From: Solanum dulcamara
Taxonomy: Eukaryota; Streptophyta; Magnoliopsida; Solanales; Solanaceae
Direction: 5' to 3'
NCBI RefSeq assembly: GCF_947179165.1
Contig: NC_077242.1
Location: forward strand, 26,608,097-26,672,096
DNA length: 64,000 bases
The position numbers and the translations under genes were made by a program. The notes below the pieces were generated by a model, which was not told the DNA's origin, searched no databases, and saw only the letters and a list, made by a program, of their open reading frames with translations. Shown here in pieces: positions 1 through 12,490 of the stretch (position 1 is the stretch's first letter; every line of letters begins with the position of its first letter).

Positions 1-1750
1 CAAAATAAACAACTCATCCTAGGGTACAGGCCCCGAAGTTCTAACCATATGACTCCCATAATCCATCACTTTAGTTTGAATTCTATCTTTCAAAATTTAA
101 AGGCTACTCCACGGGACAAGTAAACCCATAGGTAGAAATATCACATTGAGACCAACTCTAATGTAGCTTTGATACCTACCCAACTTCTAGAAAACTGAAC
201 CAATATGAGAATTTAACCCCAAAAGCCATCGAAACTAATGCCATGAGGCAATCCACCACTATCCGAGTATAAATATGACTAAACCATCAAGATAGGAGTA
301 TGACTGACCCCATAAGCAGTTATTAGCTTATTAATTCATCCAAAAGCATCCCAATAAAACCGAATCATCGCATCAAGTACCGTAAGTTGACCCGCCAGTG
401 TAAGTTTGAGCTAACCACTCCAGAAAGGTTAAGCCGGCAAGTAGCGAGTAAATAGACTAACCCATCAAAAATGACCCAAACAAAGCTGAACCACAAAAAG
501 ATACGCCAAAAGAATCTGCTAGATAACCACATTGACACACACAAAACCTTGCACTCTGAACAAAAAACCAAGAGATGATCCCACGAATTACTTTGACTCC
601 ATCATAAGCTTGATCTTTCTAAGAGAAATTTCATTCGCCCGTGGAAGCCAAAGCATGAATTAGTCAAAGCACATTACCACAGAAGACCCAATTCAATAAT
701 CTAACTCTTTTGAACAATCAATGAACCTGTTGTAGTTTATCGGTAGAACCAAGGCATGGTACGAAATCACCAAAATTGAAGGTAGCCCTGGTTGTAAGGT
801 AAAACAAGCCCGTGACTTCAATTGTTGAGACGTATGGATTAACCACCTAAAAGTCTATCATTCACAAGAGCACACAAAAGCAATTATGATAAATCAAGAC
901 TCATCAATATGAACGCTCTCGCTCTACAATCATTCCTTCCTGCTACTTATTGGTCGGTCATAAGCATAAGAAGACCACCATTTCTATGTATCCAATAGAA
1001 CCCTTTACATAATGCTTCAAGCTAAAATATCAGCATAGTTAGAATGAACAAGGAAAAAAATTCATTTTCAGCCTTCCTAACTAAACATTGCCATTTGACA
1101 CCACAACACACAACTAGCAGAACCGATAACGTAGCCATCAAGCTTACCATGAAAAGATAACCCAGCCAAATCTAACAGGCAAACCTTAACTTCACCACCT
1201 TAGGAACTAAGAACATAAATCAAATAAAGAAAGAATCACGAAGGAGATCCATAGTAGACCACAAGGGCCATAACTACTGACATACCCTTCTCTCAGCCGT
1301 AACCTCACATCAACTAAGCATGCTAAGAGGGGGCAAACTAGGAAAGGGAAATGATCAACCCAAAAAACTCTAGAATGGCTAAATAGAAATACACTAGGGA
1401 AATTAACTAAGCTAAACATCCATAAGTTATAACTCTACCAATACTACAACATAATAATAAAACCAATATAATCCACTACTAAAAGAAATCATATAGGGTA
1501 GATAAACACATACAGATAGTTTCAAGTAAAGTTGTCATAGCAACAATAGGCAAGTAATCAAACTAAGTAATCATGCCCACATAAGTCTATGTAAAGTAAC
1601 TACCAGATTTACAAAATGGATCTAATAAGTCAGGTAATCACCGATGGGTACGAAGACCCTAAAACACAAGCACTACAAGCAAGAAAGGTCCTAGAAAAAA
1701 AATTTACACAAGTATGATTGATACTTGGAGCCTCATCCTCGGTTTCACCT
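1..1750. other. Unassigned AT-rich stretch, probably internal region of element A
   Basis: I find no conserved retrotransposon domain, RNA gene or long open frame on either strand. The short open frames (for example 365-571 and 1207-1419 on the minus strand) have no recognisable motif. By position it should be the part of element A downstream of gag, where protease and RT are expected, but no YxDD-type or protease motif is visible. It may be a non-coding filler of a non-autonomous element or sequence decayed beyond recognition. Confidence 0.35.
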
Positions 1751-1779
1751 ACAAAATAGGGGATGGAATGCATTTGTCC

Positions 1780-2700
1780 ATGAACTGAACACCTTCCCCA
1801 CCAACTGCCCCACCGACAGTCTCTGAACCCTACAAATTCATTCCTGCTGAGCCTGTCGCTTGCGATGTATGACTATAGGACACTCCCAAGCTGGATGCCC
1901 AAACTCATAACACATATAACACTTTTTACCAAATGCATCCCTCTAAGATGAACCAGCTAAATTAGTATGACACCCAAAACTTGAATGCCCAAATAGCAAA
2001 TCTTGAGAAGTCTGTCATGAACTTTGCCCACCATAAGTACCATAAACTGTGCCAAGATCACCTGGAACCTGAAGTGCTCCAGCCATGGGTCTGGTAGGTC
2101 TAGTGTGAGGCTTCCCTCACTAAGATGATGCCTACCTCGAGGCGAGATGCTACTTTTGTTACAGTGATGGCGGTGTCTTCTACCTCCACCTCTATAAGTC
2201 TCCATACATTCATACTCCATATACCTCACATAATTGACCACTTGGGGAAAAGTAGAACCAATAACTATCAAGTGATGTGATTCTAGGTGGAGCAGAAAAA
2301 TCAATCCATCAATAAATCATTGAGTCATTCTTAGACCATAGAAAATAGTGTAGGAGCATGCCCTGTCCATTCTAGAAACTCCATCACTTATTCAAAGACT
2401 GATGAAGAACCCTGCTGAGGACTTACAAGTCCAACCCTAGGCTATGAACTACTTAGAGCAACCTACTCTTGCTTGTCAATGCTGAATTTCCAATGTTGGA
2501 CCCAAAGGAGTCGAGGTAGTCACAAATACTATTAACGTTTTGGTAGTTTGTATTGATTCTTTGACCACGCTCGTATGAAAGTTCGTATTATCCATCTAAG
2601 AAGTAATGAATTCCAAGAAAGTATTTAGAGGTTGATGAAAAAAGTTTAACATGACAAGGAATCAAGAATAGAGTTTCCCGAAAATGCCCTATAGCCTCCC
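1780..2700 (-). pseudogene. gag remnant of element A
   Basis: This is a decayed capsid/nucleocapsid (Gag) gene that would package retrotransposon RNA in cytoplasmic particles. On the minus strand an intact CX2CX4HX4C zinc knuckle reads at 1921-1880 (C-Y-M-C ... G-H ... C). Upstream, an open stretch (2304-1957) holds a 'FPQVVNYVRYMEYE' segment that resembles the C-terminal part of a Del/Tekay Gag capsid, followed by arginine/glycine-rich residues. Stops and frame changes interrupt it throughout and no start codon can be assigned. It lies downstream of the PBS of the same element, as expected. The zinc knuckle supports a gag identity well, but the exact ends are estimates. Confidence 0.6.
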
Positions 2701-2784
2701 GAAGATAGGATACAGACGTCTTCGTATAAATATAGAGGACTCTACTAGGCACTTGCTCTTATGCCAATGATACCAGAAAACCTA

Positions 2785-2798
2785 AGATCTGATACAAC
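2785..2798 (-). other. Degraded primer-binding site of element A
   Basis: The minus strand reads TGTATCAGATCTTAGG here. It resembles TGGTATCAGAGC, complementary to initiator Met-tRNA and usual in plant gypsy elements, with substitutions. It directly abuts a degraded LTR end (2801 onward, normally TGTCACGACCC on the plus strand). Confidence 0.55.
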
Positions 2799-2800
2799 AT

Positions 2801-5800
2801 TATCACAACTCAATATCTCAAGTCATGATGGCATCGACTATCACCCACCAGTATGTAAGCCTAACCCTAAAATACAAAACCATATGCAACAAACCATCAC
2901 GAGCGGAGGGAAATAAGTGAATAATAATATTAACAATAATAAGAAAAGAAGAATAAAAACAATATAACAAGATAAACCCCAAGACCTGGTATCGGTCGGT
3001 AGCCGAGCTACTTAACTAAATAAGGAAGTATAGGGTTTATATATATACAAGAATAGTAATAATAATATAGTCTGTCTTCGAATACTAAGTAAAGACTAGT
3101 CCAAGCCAAAATAGAAGGATAAAGGCCACTACGAACACCAAGAGCTCACCCAAATCTCCAAAGTATGCTCCGCACGAAATCCAAATCAACAAAGAAAACC
3201 CATACTATGATTTGCAGGGTGCAGAAGTATAGTATGAGTACCAACAAGTGGCACTCAGTAGGCATCGGCCAACTGAGCTCCAAAGATAAAGAAAGTATAA
3301 ACAACATGTACGCAAGGAGTATAGATCACAAGTCACTAACAAGAAAAATATAGAAACCTACAATAAGAAATATAAGATATAAGAAAGAGAGAGAAAATAG
3401 GAAACAAGAAAGGACGTATTTGATGGCGCAAGCCCAATACCTAAACATGATGACTCACTAAGAAAAGGGAAATAACTAAGTGACACCCTACTAACATAAG
3501 TAAACACAGATATCACATAAAGACCCAAATGACCGTATCAACTAAATTCCTGCAAAAAAGTTTGATAAATAAGAATATGGGCAGTACCTACCTTCAAAAA
3601 AGAGACCATCCTTTAAACAACCAAAAGTTCAATAATAGTAACACAATACTTTCCGAGCCCCTATATTCCCTGAAAGTTCACTCACAAACAGGTAAACCCG
3701 AATGCCATCCGATACTACTGACAAGTACAAACAACTATGCTAGTGATAGAAAATGCATATATAAATGAGAGTGATGCAATAAAACCAATAGTACCATCAG
3801 TGCCAAGTGACTCATACCAAAATATATACACCCACTTCCAGTCTCGGTGAGGAAGTAGGACCCAAGCGCCTCTCTGGGATTGCCATGGGGGGCTCAAGAA
3901 CGCCTCTATATACCTCCCTGGTCCCTATCAAAGTCTTATATCAATATAGATATCAATCTGTATATCTAACCATCAAAGTCCATTCCATTACGGTGACTAG
4001 AGATAAAAAGTCAAATCTATATAAAAAGGGTCAGAAATCTCTACGATCGGGCTAGTATTATAAAATGAGCACATCCTCAGTGCCTCGAATGAATATAATA
4101 AAATGAGCGCATCCTCGATGCCTCTAATTAATATCATAAAATGAGCACATCCTTGATGTCTTGAGTCCACTGAAATAGTAGTAATAAAGGTAGTACGACT
4201 CCCTATTCAAAAATCAATATAAAATAGTTGAGGTTACAATGCGTTCTCTCAGATAAATGCCCAAAACTAATCCATACAATGGGGTCGACTACATCAGTGA
4301 GAAAATAATTATCTAATGCAACATGTGCCATCAACAGCACCCAAAAAACATACACAATCACATGCAATAATGACACCACAAGCATCTTACCCTCTAGAGC
4401 ATGAAAAGTGGACTAACAAATGCGACCGACCTCCAATAAAGGCCTAAAGCTCAACTTTACTCCTCTAACTCAATCAAAAGGACCAAAAGGAAACTCAACC
4501 CTAACTGGGTAACAAGGACCAGGAAATAAGGAAATGTGTGCTCACCTAGTCAATAAATACCTACAAATCCAACTAGGAATACAACCTCAAGATTTTGAAC
4601 ATAACTAGCCCCGCCAAACGACAAAAGAAAGTATAGGGGATTTTAGCTCTAAATCCAGAAATGGAATCCAACAGTAATTTACAAGCCTAATCGGGTAGAA
4701 ATATCTAAATCAAAGCTTCAAATTAGGTGCTACAACAGATAGGGACACTAAGTCTAGGAGACTCCTCCCAACAACAGCTAGATCAACTAAATTTCATCCT
4801 AAAATCAGTCGTAAGGTGAAAATCCTCCAACCACCATAAATATCAACCAAGCCACCTATATTTGGATAATAGTGGAAAAACTAAGGTATAATTAATAGTT
4901 TTTCCCACTAGGGTAGAAGTCTCATAAAACAACCTAGCCTAAGGATCACACCGGGACATAGAAATAAGAAATTGGGAATTGAGAAAAACATATCACATCA
5001 AATCCAAACTACAAGCTATTTATACTAAACAACACCTTATGAAACTCAATCAAAACAAAGGAGACCATAGCCTACCCCAAAGCTGAACACGCATGCTTAG
5101 GTCCACTTCTTGATAGCTTTTTCCTCCAAAAATGGCTCTAAATGCCTTCACGCTATTAAAATTTGATCATCTCATCAATAAGAATGTTTTGACACTAAAA
5201 TCACATGTTTTGGATATGAACCCAAAATTGGGTCTAAAATAGGATTATGGAACCCGCGATGGGAATACAAAAAATAATTTCGTGATAAGGTTCTAAATGC
5301 ATTATTGAGCTTGTACCCCAAAATGGGGCACAAATCGATTCTCAAAACTACCTAAATTAGTCCAGCAATTAAAATCACTATTAAAGCTTAAAGTTAAGCT
5401 AGGGCAACCCCTTTGGGGCGGATTTTACTTCAAAATGTCACCTTGCACACTTCCATGAACATGCCAACTTGTAACCACGACTCCCACGAACCCAACGCAC
5501 ATGGAATTACCAAAAATAGAGTTTCCTAGCTCCCAAAATCAAAGAAAAGGGAATGGGGGTTAGGATGTTCGCATCAGTTGTCTTAATTATAAAACTTGTG
5601 AAATGCTTTCTGTGAACGCGGAGAAAAAAGTCTGCGAACACGGAGGCCAATCTGTTAGGCCTTCACGAATGTAGCCTAATGCCAGTGAATATAGCCAGGA
5701 CCCTAGGTTCCATAAATGCGGCCTAGGTGGCTCAAACGCGCAAACTAAAATGGGTCTGCACCAGCTGATGCACATCACCCCATCAGAGTTCGTTCGGAAT

Positions 5801-6493
5801 CCCGTGCACGCAAATGGACTATGCTAACCCACCAAATTTGACATTCTGGACTTAATGGCAGATTCAAAATTTCTATCCGAGGTCGTCTCAATAAAATATG
5901 GTCCCACACCCAAGCATAATTTCTCCCATTTCCATAAGGGGGCTCAAAATAAGACCGTAAGCCTCGGGACATAAACAAAAGGTCATTCTAGACTAAACTC
6001 GACATTGAGGAGCTAACCATGTAAACATAATTTTTTTCAGGTGTGTTTACTCAAAATGTTGACCATAGTCAACCTTAGGCTAAAGCTTGAAGGCTAAAAT
6101 GCCTAATGGCTCAAACTCTCACTGAAAGTCTTGGGACTCGAGTTGAGTACGATACTAGCCTAAAATGACCATTCTAGAACTGACTGCACAGACAAAATTT
6201 CAATCCGAGCATATTTATCAAAAATATTGACCAAAGTCAAATTTAGGCCAAATTTCAAAGACTAAAGCACCAAATGGCCCCAAACTTGTACCAATTGCCT
6301 CTATACTCACACTAACGATGCTACTTTCCTAATTTTACCATTTCAAAGTTGATAAAATCATCAAAATTCTATTCTGAGGTCATTTTCCTAGATCTTTAAC
6401 CAAAGTTAATCTTTCAAACTCCAAGAGCTCTAGAATAAAGAGTCGAGCAATAAAACCCAAACGAATGATCAGATGATCAAACTGTCTTTGCCA
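2801..6493 (-). repeat. 5' LTR of element A (about 3.7 kb)
   Basis: The LTR lies between the degraded PBS and the start of element B. The left edge (tatcacaact...) looks like a mutated TGTCACGACCC terminus. The right edge is placed at about 6493 by analogy with LTR starts of this style and is soft. It contains a three-copy repeat of about 40 bp (4060-4163) and a segment with CGCGGAG/GCGAACACGG motifs (5610-5690), a style I have seen in Solanaceae gypsy LTRs. The short open frames inside are not conserved genes. Confidence 0.5.
4060..4163. repeat. Three-copy tandem repeat of about 40 bp in LTR A
   Basis: The units all begin ATAAAATGAGC(A/G)CATCC and continue with (T)C(A/G)(A/G)TG(C/T)CT text. 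They start near 4060, 4098 and 4136. The third unit is the most diverged. Confidence 0.7.
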
Positions 6494-8675
6494 AAAAGTT
6501 ATAAATGAATTGGGGTTGCCACAGGAAAGCTCTAATTGCTGAAAAGATTGGAAAAGATGAAAATGACCTTGAGGGTCATTGCAAGTCCATTTTAGCTAAG
6601 AGAATCTATCGTGATTGTATAGTTTCCGTCTATCATAAAGACACTTTTGTAAACTTAGTTGAGATAGATATGGTTGACTTTGATGTATCCTAATACTCAT
6701 CCAATTTCTATTCTGCCATATTGAATAGATCCTACAGAGTTAAGAGAGTTAAAAGAGTAGTTGAAAGATCTCTTAAATAAGGGGTTCAATAGGCGGAGTG
6801 TCTCACATTAGGGCACTCCTAACCTTTTTATGTGAATGAAAGATAGTTCTTTGAGGATGTGTATTGGCTATCGTCAGGTGAACAAGGTCACTACAAAGTA
6901 TAAGTATCCCCTTCTGAGAATCGATGATCTTTTTGACCAACTTCAAGGTGCCATTTATTTATCCAAGATAGAACTCAGATTAGGCTATCATCAGTTGAAA
7001 GTAAGAGAATGTGACATATTGAAGACAGCCTTCAGAATCACGTATGGTCATTATTGAAGACAATGTTGGATTGGGTTATGTCCTAATGCAGAAAGATGAA
7101 GTCATGGCTTATGTTACCAAATAACTTGAGATTAATGAGAGAAATTATCTAACTTATGATTTAGAGTTTGAAGCAGTAGTATTTTTTCTCAAGATTTGGC
7201 GTCATTATCTTTATGGAGTGCACACAAATGTGTTTACAGATAATAAGTTTTTGCAATATGTATTCAATCAGAAGGAATTAAACCTGAGATAGAGGAGATA
7301 GCTTAAGTTGCTCAAGGATTATGACATGAGCATTCTCTACCATCTATGTAAAGCTAATATTGTTGCTGATGCTCTTAGTAGGTTGTCCATGGGGGCACCG
7401 CTCATGTTGATGAAGAGAAGAAATAATTAGCCAAAGAGGTGCATAGACTTGCATTATTGGGATCTCATATTGTGTACTCTAACAAGGGAGGTGTTATTGT
7501 CCAGAATGGGGCTGAGTCTTCACTAGTGGTTGAGGTGAAGGAAAAGCAAGATGAAGATCCTATCCTCCTTCAATTGAAATAAGATGTTCATAAATAGAAA
7601 GTGATGGCTTTTCTAAAGGGGGTGATGGAGTGTTGAGGTATCAAAGAAAACTGTGTGTCCCTAATATTGATGATCTCCTACATAGAATAATGGCAGAGGC
7701 CCATAGCTCCAGCTATTAAATTCATCCAGGCTCCGTATAAATGTATCATGACTTGAGAGAAGTCTATTGGTTGAACGGTACGAAGAGAAACATAATAGAG
7801 TTTGTATCCAAGTGCCCGAATTGTTAACTAAGCATCGAAATCCTTGTAGTGTAGCCCAGAATATAGAGTTGATAGAATAGAAGTGGGAGATAATTAACAT
7901 GGAATTCATTACCAAATTACCCTGTCCCACAAACAACACGATTCAATTTGGATCACTGTTGATAGAATGTCCAAATTAGGCCACTTTTTGCCCATTAAAT
8001 TACAAATTCACCTGAGGATTACTCAACATTTTATATTCCAGTGATAGTTAGGATGCACGGAGTTCCCTTTTCCATCATCTCTGATAAAGGTACCAAACTC
8101 ACTACAAAGTTCTGGAAGTCATTTCAGAAAGGTTTGGTTTTAAAGGTGAATCTTAGTACCGTATTCCATCCTCAACCAGATGGTCAGCCAAAGCCTACTA
8201 TTCAAACTACTGAGGATATATTCAGAGCCTGTGCTATTAACTTCAAGAGTAATTAGGATGATCACTTGTCGCTTATCGAGTTTCCTTACAATAATAGCTT
8301 TTATTCAAGAATTCAAATGGCTCCATACGAAGCTATTTATGGGACGAGATGTAGATTGCTGATTTGTTGGTTTGATGTTGGTAAAGCTAAGTTGATAAGG
8401 ACAGACATGGTTCATCAATCTATGGAAAAGGTGAAGATCATTCAAGAGAGTCTAAAGACTGCGTATATTCGTCAGAAATCCTACACTTATGTTAGGAGAA
8501 GAGACTTGGGGTTTGAGGTTAATTATTGGGTGTACTTGAATGCTTCTCCCATGAAAGGAGTTATTTGGTTTTGGTAGAAAAGGAAGTTAAGTCCCTGTTA
8601 TATTGGTCCTTATCAGATTAGAAAGTGAGTTGGTAGTGTCACCTATGAATTAGAGCTTCCACCAGAGTTAGATGT
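6494..8675 (+). pseudogene. Element B pol remnant: protease, partial RT, RNase H, integrase
   Basis: This is an old plus-strand Ty3/gypsy polyprotein. In order: a protease tail (about 6590-6690, 'VDFDV' at its end), RT fingers and palm start (6720-7056, with '[13 protein letters not shown]' and '[10 protein letters not shown]'), RNase H (7060-7400, 'TDNKFLQYVF', 'ADALSR'), a zinc-binding/linker region (7600-7870), the integrase core (7940-8270, 'SIISDKGTK', 'FHPQPDGQP') and the integrase C-terminal region up to 'YELELPPELD' at 8675. Stops and frameshifts occur throughout. The RT part carrying the catalytic F/YxDD is missing, with the frame jumping from 'YGHY' straight to 'GLGYVLMQ' at about 7056. 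Element C interrupts the gene at 8675, and the reading resumes at 36984. Confidence 0.85.
8671..8675. other. Left target-site duplication of element C (gatgt)
   Basis: GATGT directly precedes the TGTTGACACC start of the 5' LTR. GATAT (36984-36988) directly follows the ...ATAACA end of the 3' LTR, one mismatch in five. The pol frame of B continues across the pair. Confidence 0.8.
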
Positions 8676-9236
8676 TGTTGACACCCAATTTTGACCAGCC
8701 CATTACTATTTTTCGGATTGTTATCTCAATAAATAGGCATTTTTCAAAATTATTTCTTTATTAAACAAATAAATTTATATTTAGTTTTACCCAATAAATC
8801 ATATATTTTGACTTTATAATATTGTTTCTATTCATTAATATTATTACTATTATCTTTATTATTTTTGTTTTTTTAATAATAAGCTTAATATGTTCAAATA
8901 TTCTTACGTATCTTTTAGTATATATTATGTAGGTGTGTGTATTTTCTTTATATAAAAAACATTAATTAATTAAGTTTATAATTTACTTATTCATATTAAC
9001 ATATACATATTACATATCTATTTTAATACGTCTTGTATACATGTGCATATTAGTTATTACTTAATTAAGTTTATTATATACTTTAGTTAACTATATTAAT
9101 TATGCATCTATTTAGTACATATTATATACATACGTATGTTATATATATACACAAATATTTACATAGTATATACATGAGTAGTTATTTTATGTACAAAAAT
9201 ACTACTACTTGATAAATTTATGATTTTACTTATTCA

Positions 9237-9260
9237 ATATATATATATATATATATATAT
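9237..9260. repeat. (AT)n microsatellite in 5' LTR C
   Basis: About 24 bp of uninterrupted AT. The same position in the 3' LTR (22893-22951) has about 59 bp, so the tract changed length after insertion. Confidence 0.9.
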
Positions 9261-9536
9261 TGTGGTTATTAATTAAATAGCAATTTATTCAATTTTTGTC
9301 CATTTTATTTTAAGCATACTCCTTTTATTTAACTCATTTTAATTTTTAGCCTAGATTAAATTCAATATATAACCCAAATTCAATTCTTAAATTCATCTTT
9401 TAATCATCTCTATCCATCTCATCTTTATCAAATATCAAGATTCAATCCCAACCGCTCATCACAATTAATGAACGGCTAGGATTACAACTACAACTTCTAA
9501 CTATCAAATACACAAAAACCCTAAAGGTTTTTTCTT

Positions 9537-9960
9537 TTGTCATTTTTTTTGGGGTCATCTTCTCCAAAGAAGAGAAGAAGACCACTGCCGCCTCCTCCAT
9601 TTTCACTCTTCCATCATCGCTTCCTCCTTCGCCGGAGGAACCAACACACTCTCGCGCTCCCTCATCTCTCTCTCACGCTGTCTCTATTCACTCTGTCTCC
9701 CTCTCTCCGACGAAGACCGCCAAACGACCCCAGCAGCGTTACCACGCAGCAGCCACTGCTGCCGCTGCTTCTCCTCTTCGTCTCCTTCAGCTGCAGCAAC
9801 ACCGGCGCCGGCAGCAACAACAACCAGCAGTTCCCTCTCCAATAGCAGCTCCAACGGCAAGCAGCAGCAGTGACGGCAAGCTGCAGTGATGGCAGCCACC
9901 AGCAACACAGACAACAGCAACAAATACAACATCAACAACAGCAGCAACATCTCCAATGTC
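9537..9960 (+). repeat. GC-rich CAG/CAA/CTG block in 5' LTR C
   Basis: This is a strikingly GC-rich, CT- and CAG-rich segment within an otherwise very AT-rich LTR. It follows an AAACCCTAAAGG text at about 9516 and is repeated in the 3' LTR (about 32877-33330). Open frames appear on both strands because the composition is low-complexity and stop-poor. They differ between the two LTR copies and I do not consider them genes. A role as the 5' untranslated part of the element's transcript is possible but inferred only. Confidence 0.7.
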
Positions 9961-11839
9961 CGACAGAAAAAAAATAATCATCTTGGACACGCTTATGGTC
10001 AAACAAAGACTTGAGGTTTGGGTTTGTAAAAAACGAATCTTGACAGATCTGTCCCTGTTCGTTAACTTACTTAGTTTTCCAAATTATTTCATGTTTAAGA
10101 ATCTACTTCCTTTGAAATCATCTCTTGCTTGGTGTTAAATTTTGATAATTGTTAATATTTTAACGGTCTATGCGCTAAGTGGAAATTCCATCTTTGTTAT
10201 CGAAATTACGTTTTAGCTTGAATCTCTTAGCTCAACCCTTGGCATGCTAATTGTGTTTATTAAAACCCCTTTTCTTAGAATTGCTTTTTAAAAAAAATTA
10301 ATTAATTAAGAGTTGTTATTACTTTGGTTATTTGGCTTAATTGGTACAACTTGATTGATTAATGGATCAGTATATTCCAATATTAAATTTATTAGAGAAT
10401 AATATTTTATGATTGATTTTGCTGACAAATCCTTACTTATTTTATTATAGTAAATCTCAGTACAGGTTAGTGAACACTAATTTCAGATTCATTTCTGCTT
10501 ATACTTTGATTATTTCTCCAATTAAGTTTGAATATTTATTTTTTACAATTATTGACAATGGGTCCCTCTTGGCATGACATTTGAGACTTTGCTGACAAAC
10601 ATTAGTTGTTCTTAAGGTTTTTTTCACCAATTGTTGAAATGATTCTTGATCAAATTTGACCAAATCCCATGATAATTGATTTGTTCATTGAAAAACTTAA
10701 TTGGGTTGTTGAAATTCTGGACAGATTTTTTTTTGGTTGAAATATTACTTGATTTTATTGTTGAAATTTGAGGATCCCTTGGTGAATTTTAGCTCCTCTT
10801 GGTGAATTTTAGCTCCTCTTGTTGACTATTTTGGGGGAATAGTCTGACTAAAAATAGTGAATTTATTGTGTCATGATTGTTTTGATTATTATAAATGAGA
10901 CTGCATCTTTATTTTAAGAAAGGGAGACACACAGACAGAGAAGAGCATAGAGAAGAGCAGAGAGAGTTAAGAAAGAAGAAAGAAGAAAACATTTTTACTT
11001 TACAGTTTAAAATCTCAAACGAAAACAAAAACAAAGAGAGAGTTTCTTGCACACTTTAATATTCTATTTTTAGTGTTTAGCATTGGGTTTCAGATTCCTA
11101 TTTACTTATTCCTCCTAACTAAAGTATCCAGGTTAGTTTCAACTTTTCTTTATATGTTGGTTTATTATTTTGCCTTGTTTGTGTGTTCCATTGAAATATA
11201 ATTATAATCATGATGTATCCCTATATTACTCGTATATTTCCTTTTATCTTCTTCATAGTTTAGCAGGATTTGAACTTCAAAGTTCGAGACGCGAAGAGTT
11301 CGTTTGGGTCGGAGAAGCTACTACTTCTTTTATGTCTTTGTTTATTTTTTTATTTACTATTTTACTTTAAATTGTAATAAATTTTTAAATACTATATAAT
11401 GAAATTACTTGGGGATTGCTAAAGGGGGAGGGAAATCTATGTGCTACTTGCTTCATTATTATCATGTGTATATGTGTGCACATTATAATTACATGTCCTT
11501 GTTCGTTGAATATGATAACTAATTAGTCATAATGTTTTATCACTTGTTTTAAAGTAGTTAACTACCTGCTTATTTAAAATAAATTAATAATTTATTCTTA
11601 TTGCATCAACAGATTTATAAACTAATATGCTGAACATGTTTATTTTCCTCGAACTTTGAGCGTAATATTTCTTTGTCTATCTAAAAAATAATGCTAGAAT
11701 AACATGACTCTAAGGTCTATTGACTTCATATATATTCAACATATGTGTTTACACTGGAAATGAGTTTGTATGAATTATTTAATATTTTAGAATGTTATTT
11801 AGTCAGAAATCATGTCATTATAATTCAATTATATTTTGA

Positions 11840-12490
11840 GCATATCATGTTATAAAAAATCATGCCTGATGGGTTTAGTGATATTTTGGGTATTATATCA
11901 AATATAAATCATGTATGTAAGTATCACATGATGTGTCTGGTAGGTTTAAAAATATTTAATAAATTTCACGACTTCCTTCATCCTTAAAAAGTGTAAATTC
12001 GGGGTATAGAAATCATATATGTAGGTTTTATATGATAATTTCCACATATTAAATCATTTAGATATCATGATCATAAGATTTATTTAATATTTTATTGGCA
12101 TGCTAAAATTGTTATGGCTATAGGATTTAACGAATATTGTGATATTTATATAGAAATTATGCCTATAGGATCCTAATAAATATTTATCCTGATATTTTAT
12201 TTTTTAATATCATGCCCACAACTTTAATTAATTTTTTTTTTGCATATTATGTTACATAGAAATCATGTATGTAGTATTTATTTAATAATTTTCAACATAT
12301 TAAACTTATGAGTAAAAATCATATCTATAGGACTTTAATAATTATTTATCATATTATTTTATATTAAATCATGCTTATAATATTTTAATAAATTTTTAGC
12401 ATATCATTTTATTTAAGAACCATGCTTACAGTATTTTATAATTATCCTACATGTCATTAAATATAAATCTTGTTCCTATAATTTCATTAA
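11840..12490. repeat. Degenerate repeats of about 50 bp in 5' LTR C
   Basis: Several units share the frame 'aaatcatg...tata(g/a)...tttaataa(a/t)tattta.catat'. They are clearest between 12250 and 12490. The same array is present in the 3' LTR (about 35180-35790), so it predates the insertion. Confidence 0.6.

Larger units (their letters stand above)
1..6493 (-). mobile_element. Element A: decayed minus-strand Ty3/gypsy LTR retrotransposon, 5' part only
   Basis: Read on the minus strand, the order is a long LTR (about 6493 down to 2801), a degraded Met-tRNA-type PBS (about 2798-2785), a leader and a gag remnant with one good zinc knuckle (1921-1880). This is the normal 5' end of a plant gypsy element. 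No protease, RT or integrase follows before the window ends. The right end abuts the protease remnant of plus-strand element B, so A probably inserted into B, and the missing 5' part of B should lie beyond position 1. The right boundary rests on an LTR-end-like text at about 6480-6493 and is uncertain. Confidence 0.55.

Noticed and set aside
6494..8675. Possible endogenous pararetrovirus
   Set aside because: Integrase is present downstream of RNase H and the protein style is Ty3/gypsy. No movement-protein-like region is seen.
9537..10002. Open frames on both strands in the GC-rich LTR block (for example proline/leucine-rich and alanine/valine-rich products)
   Set aside because: Low-complexity, and not preserved in the same form in the second LTR copy at 32877-33330.
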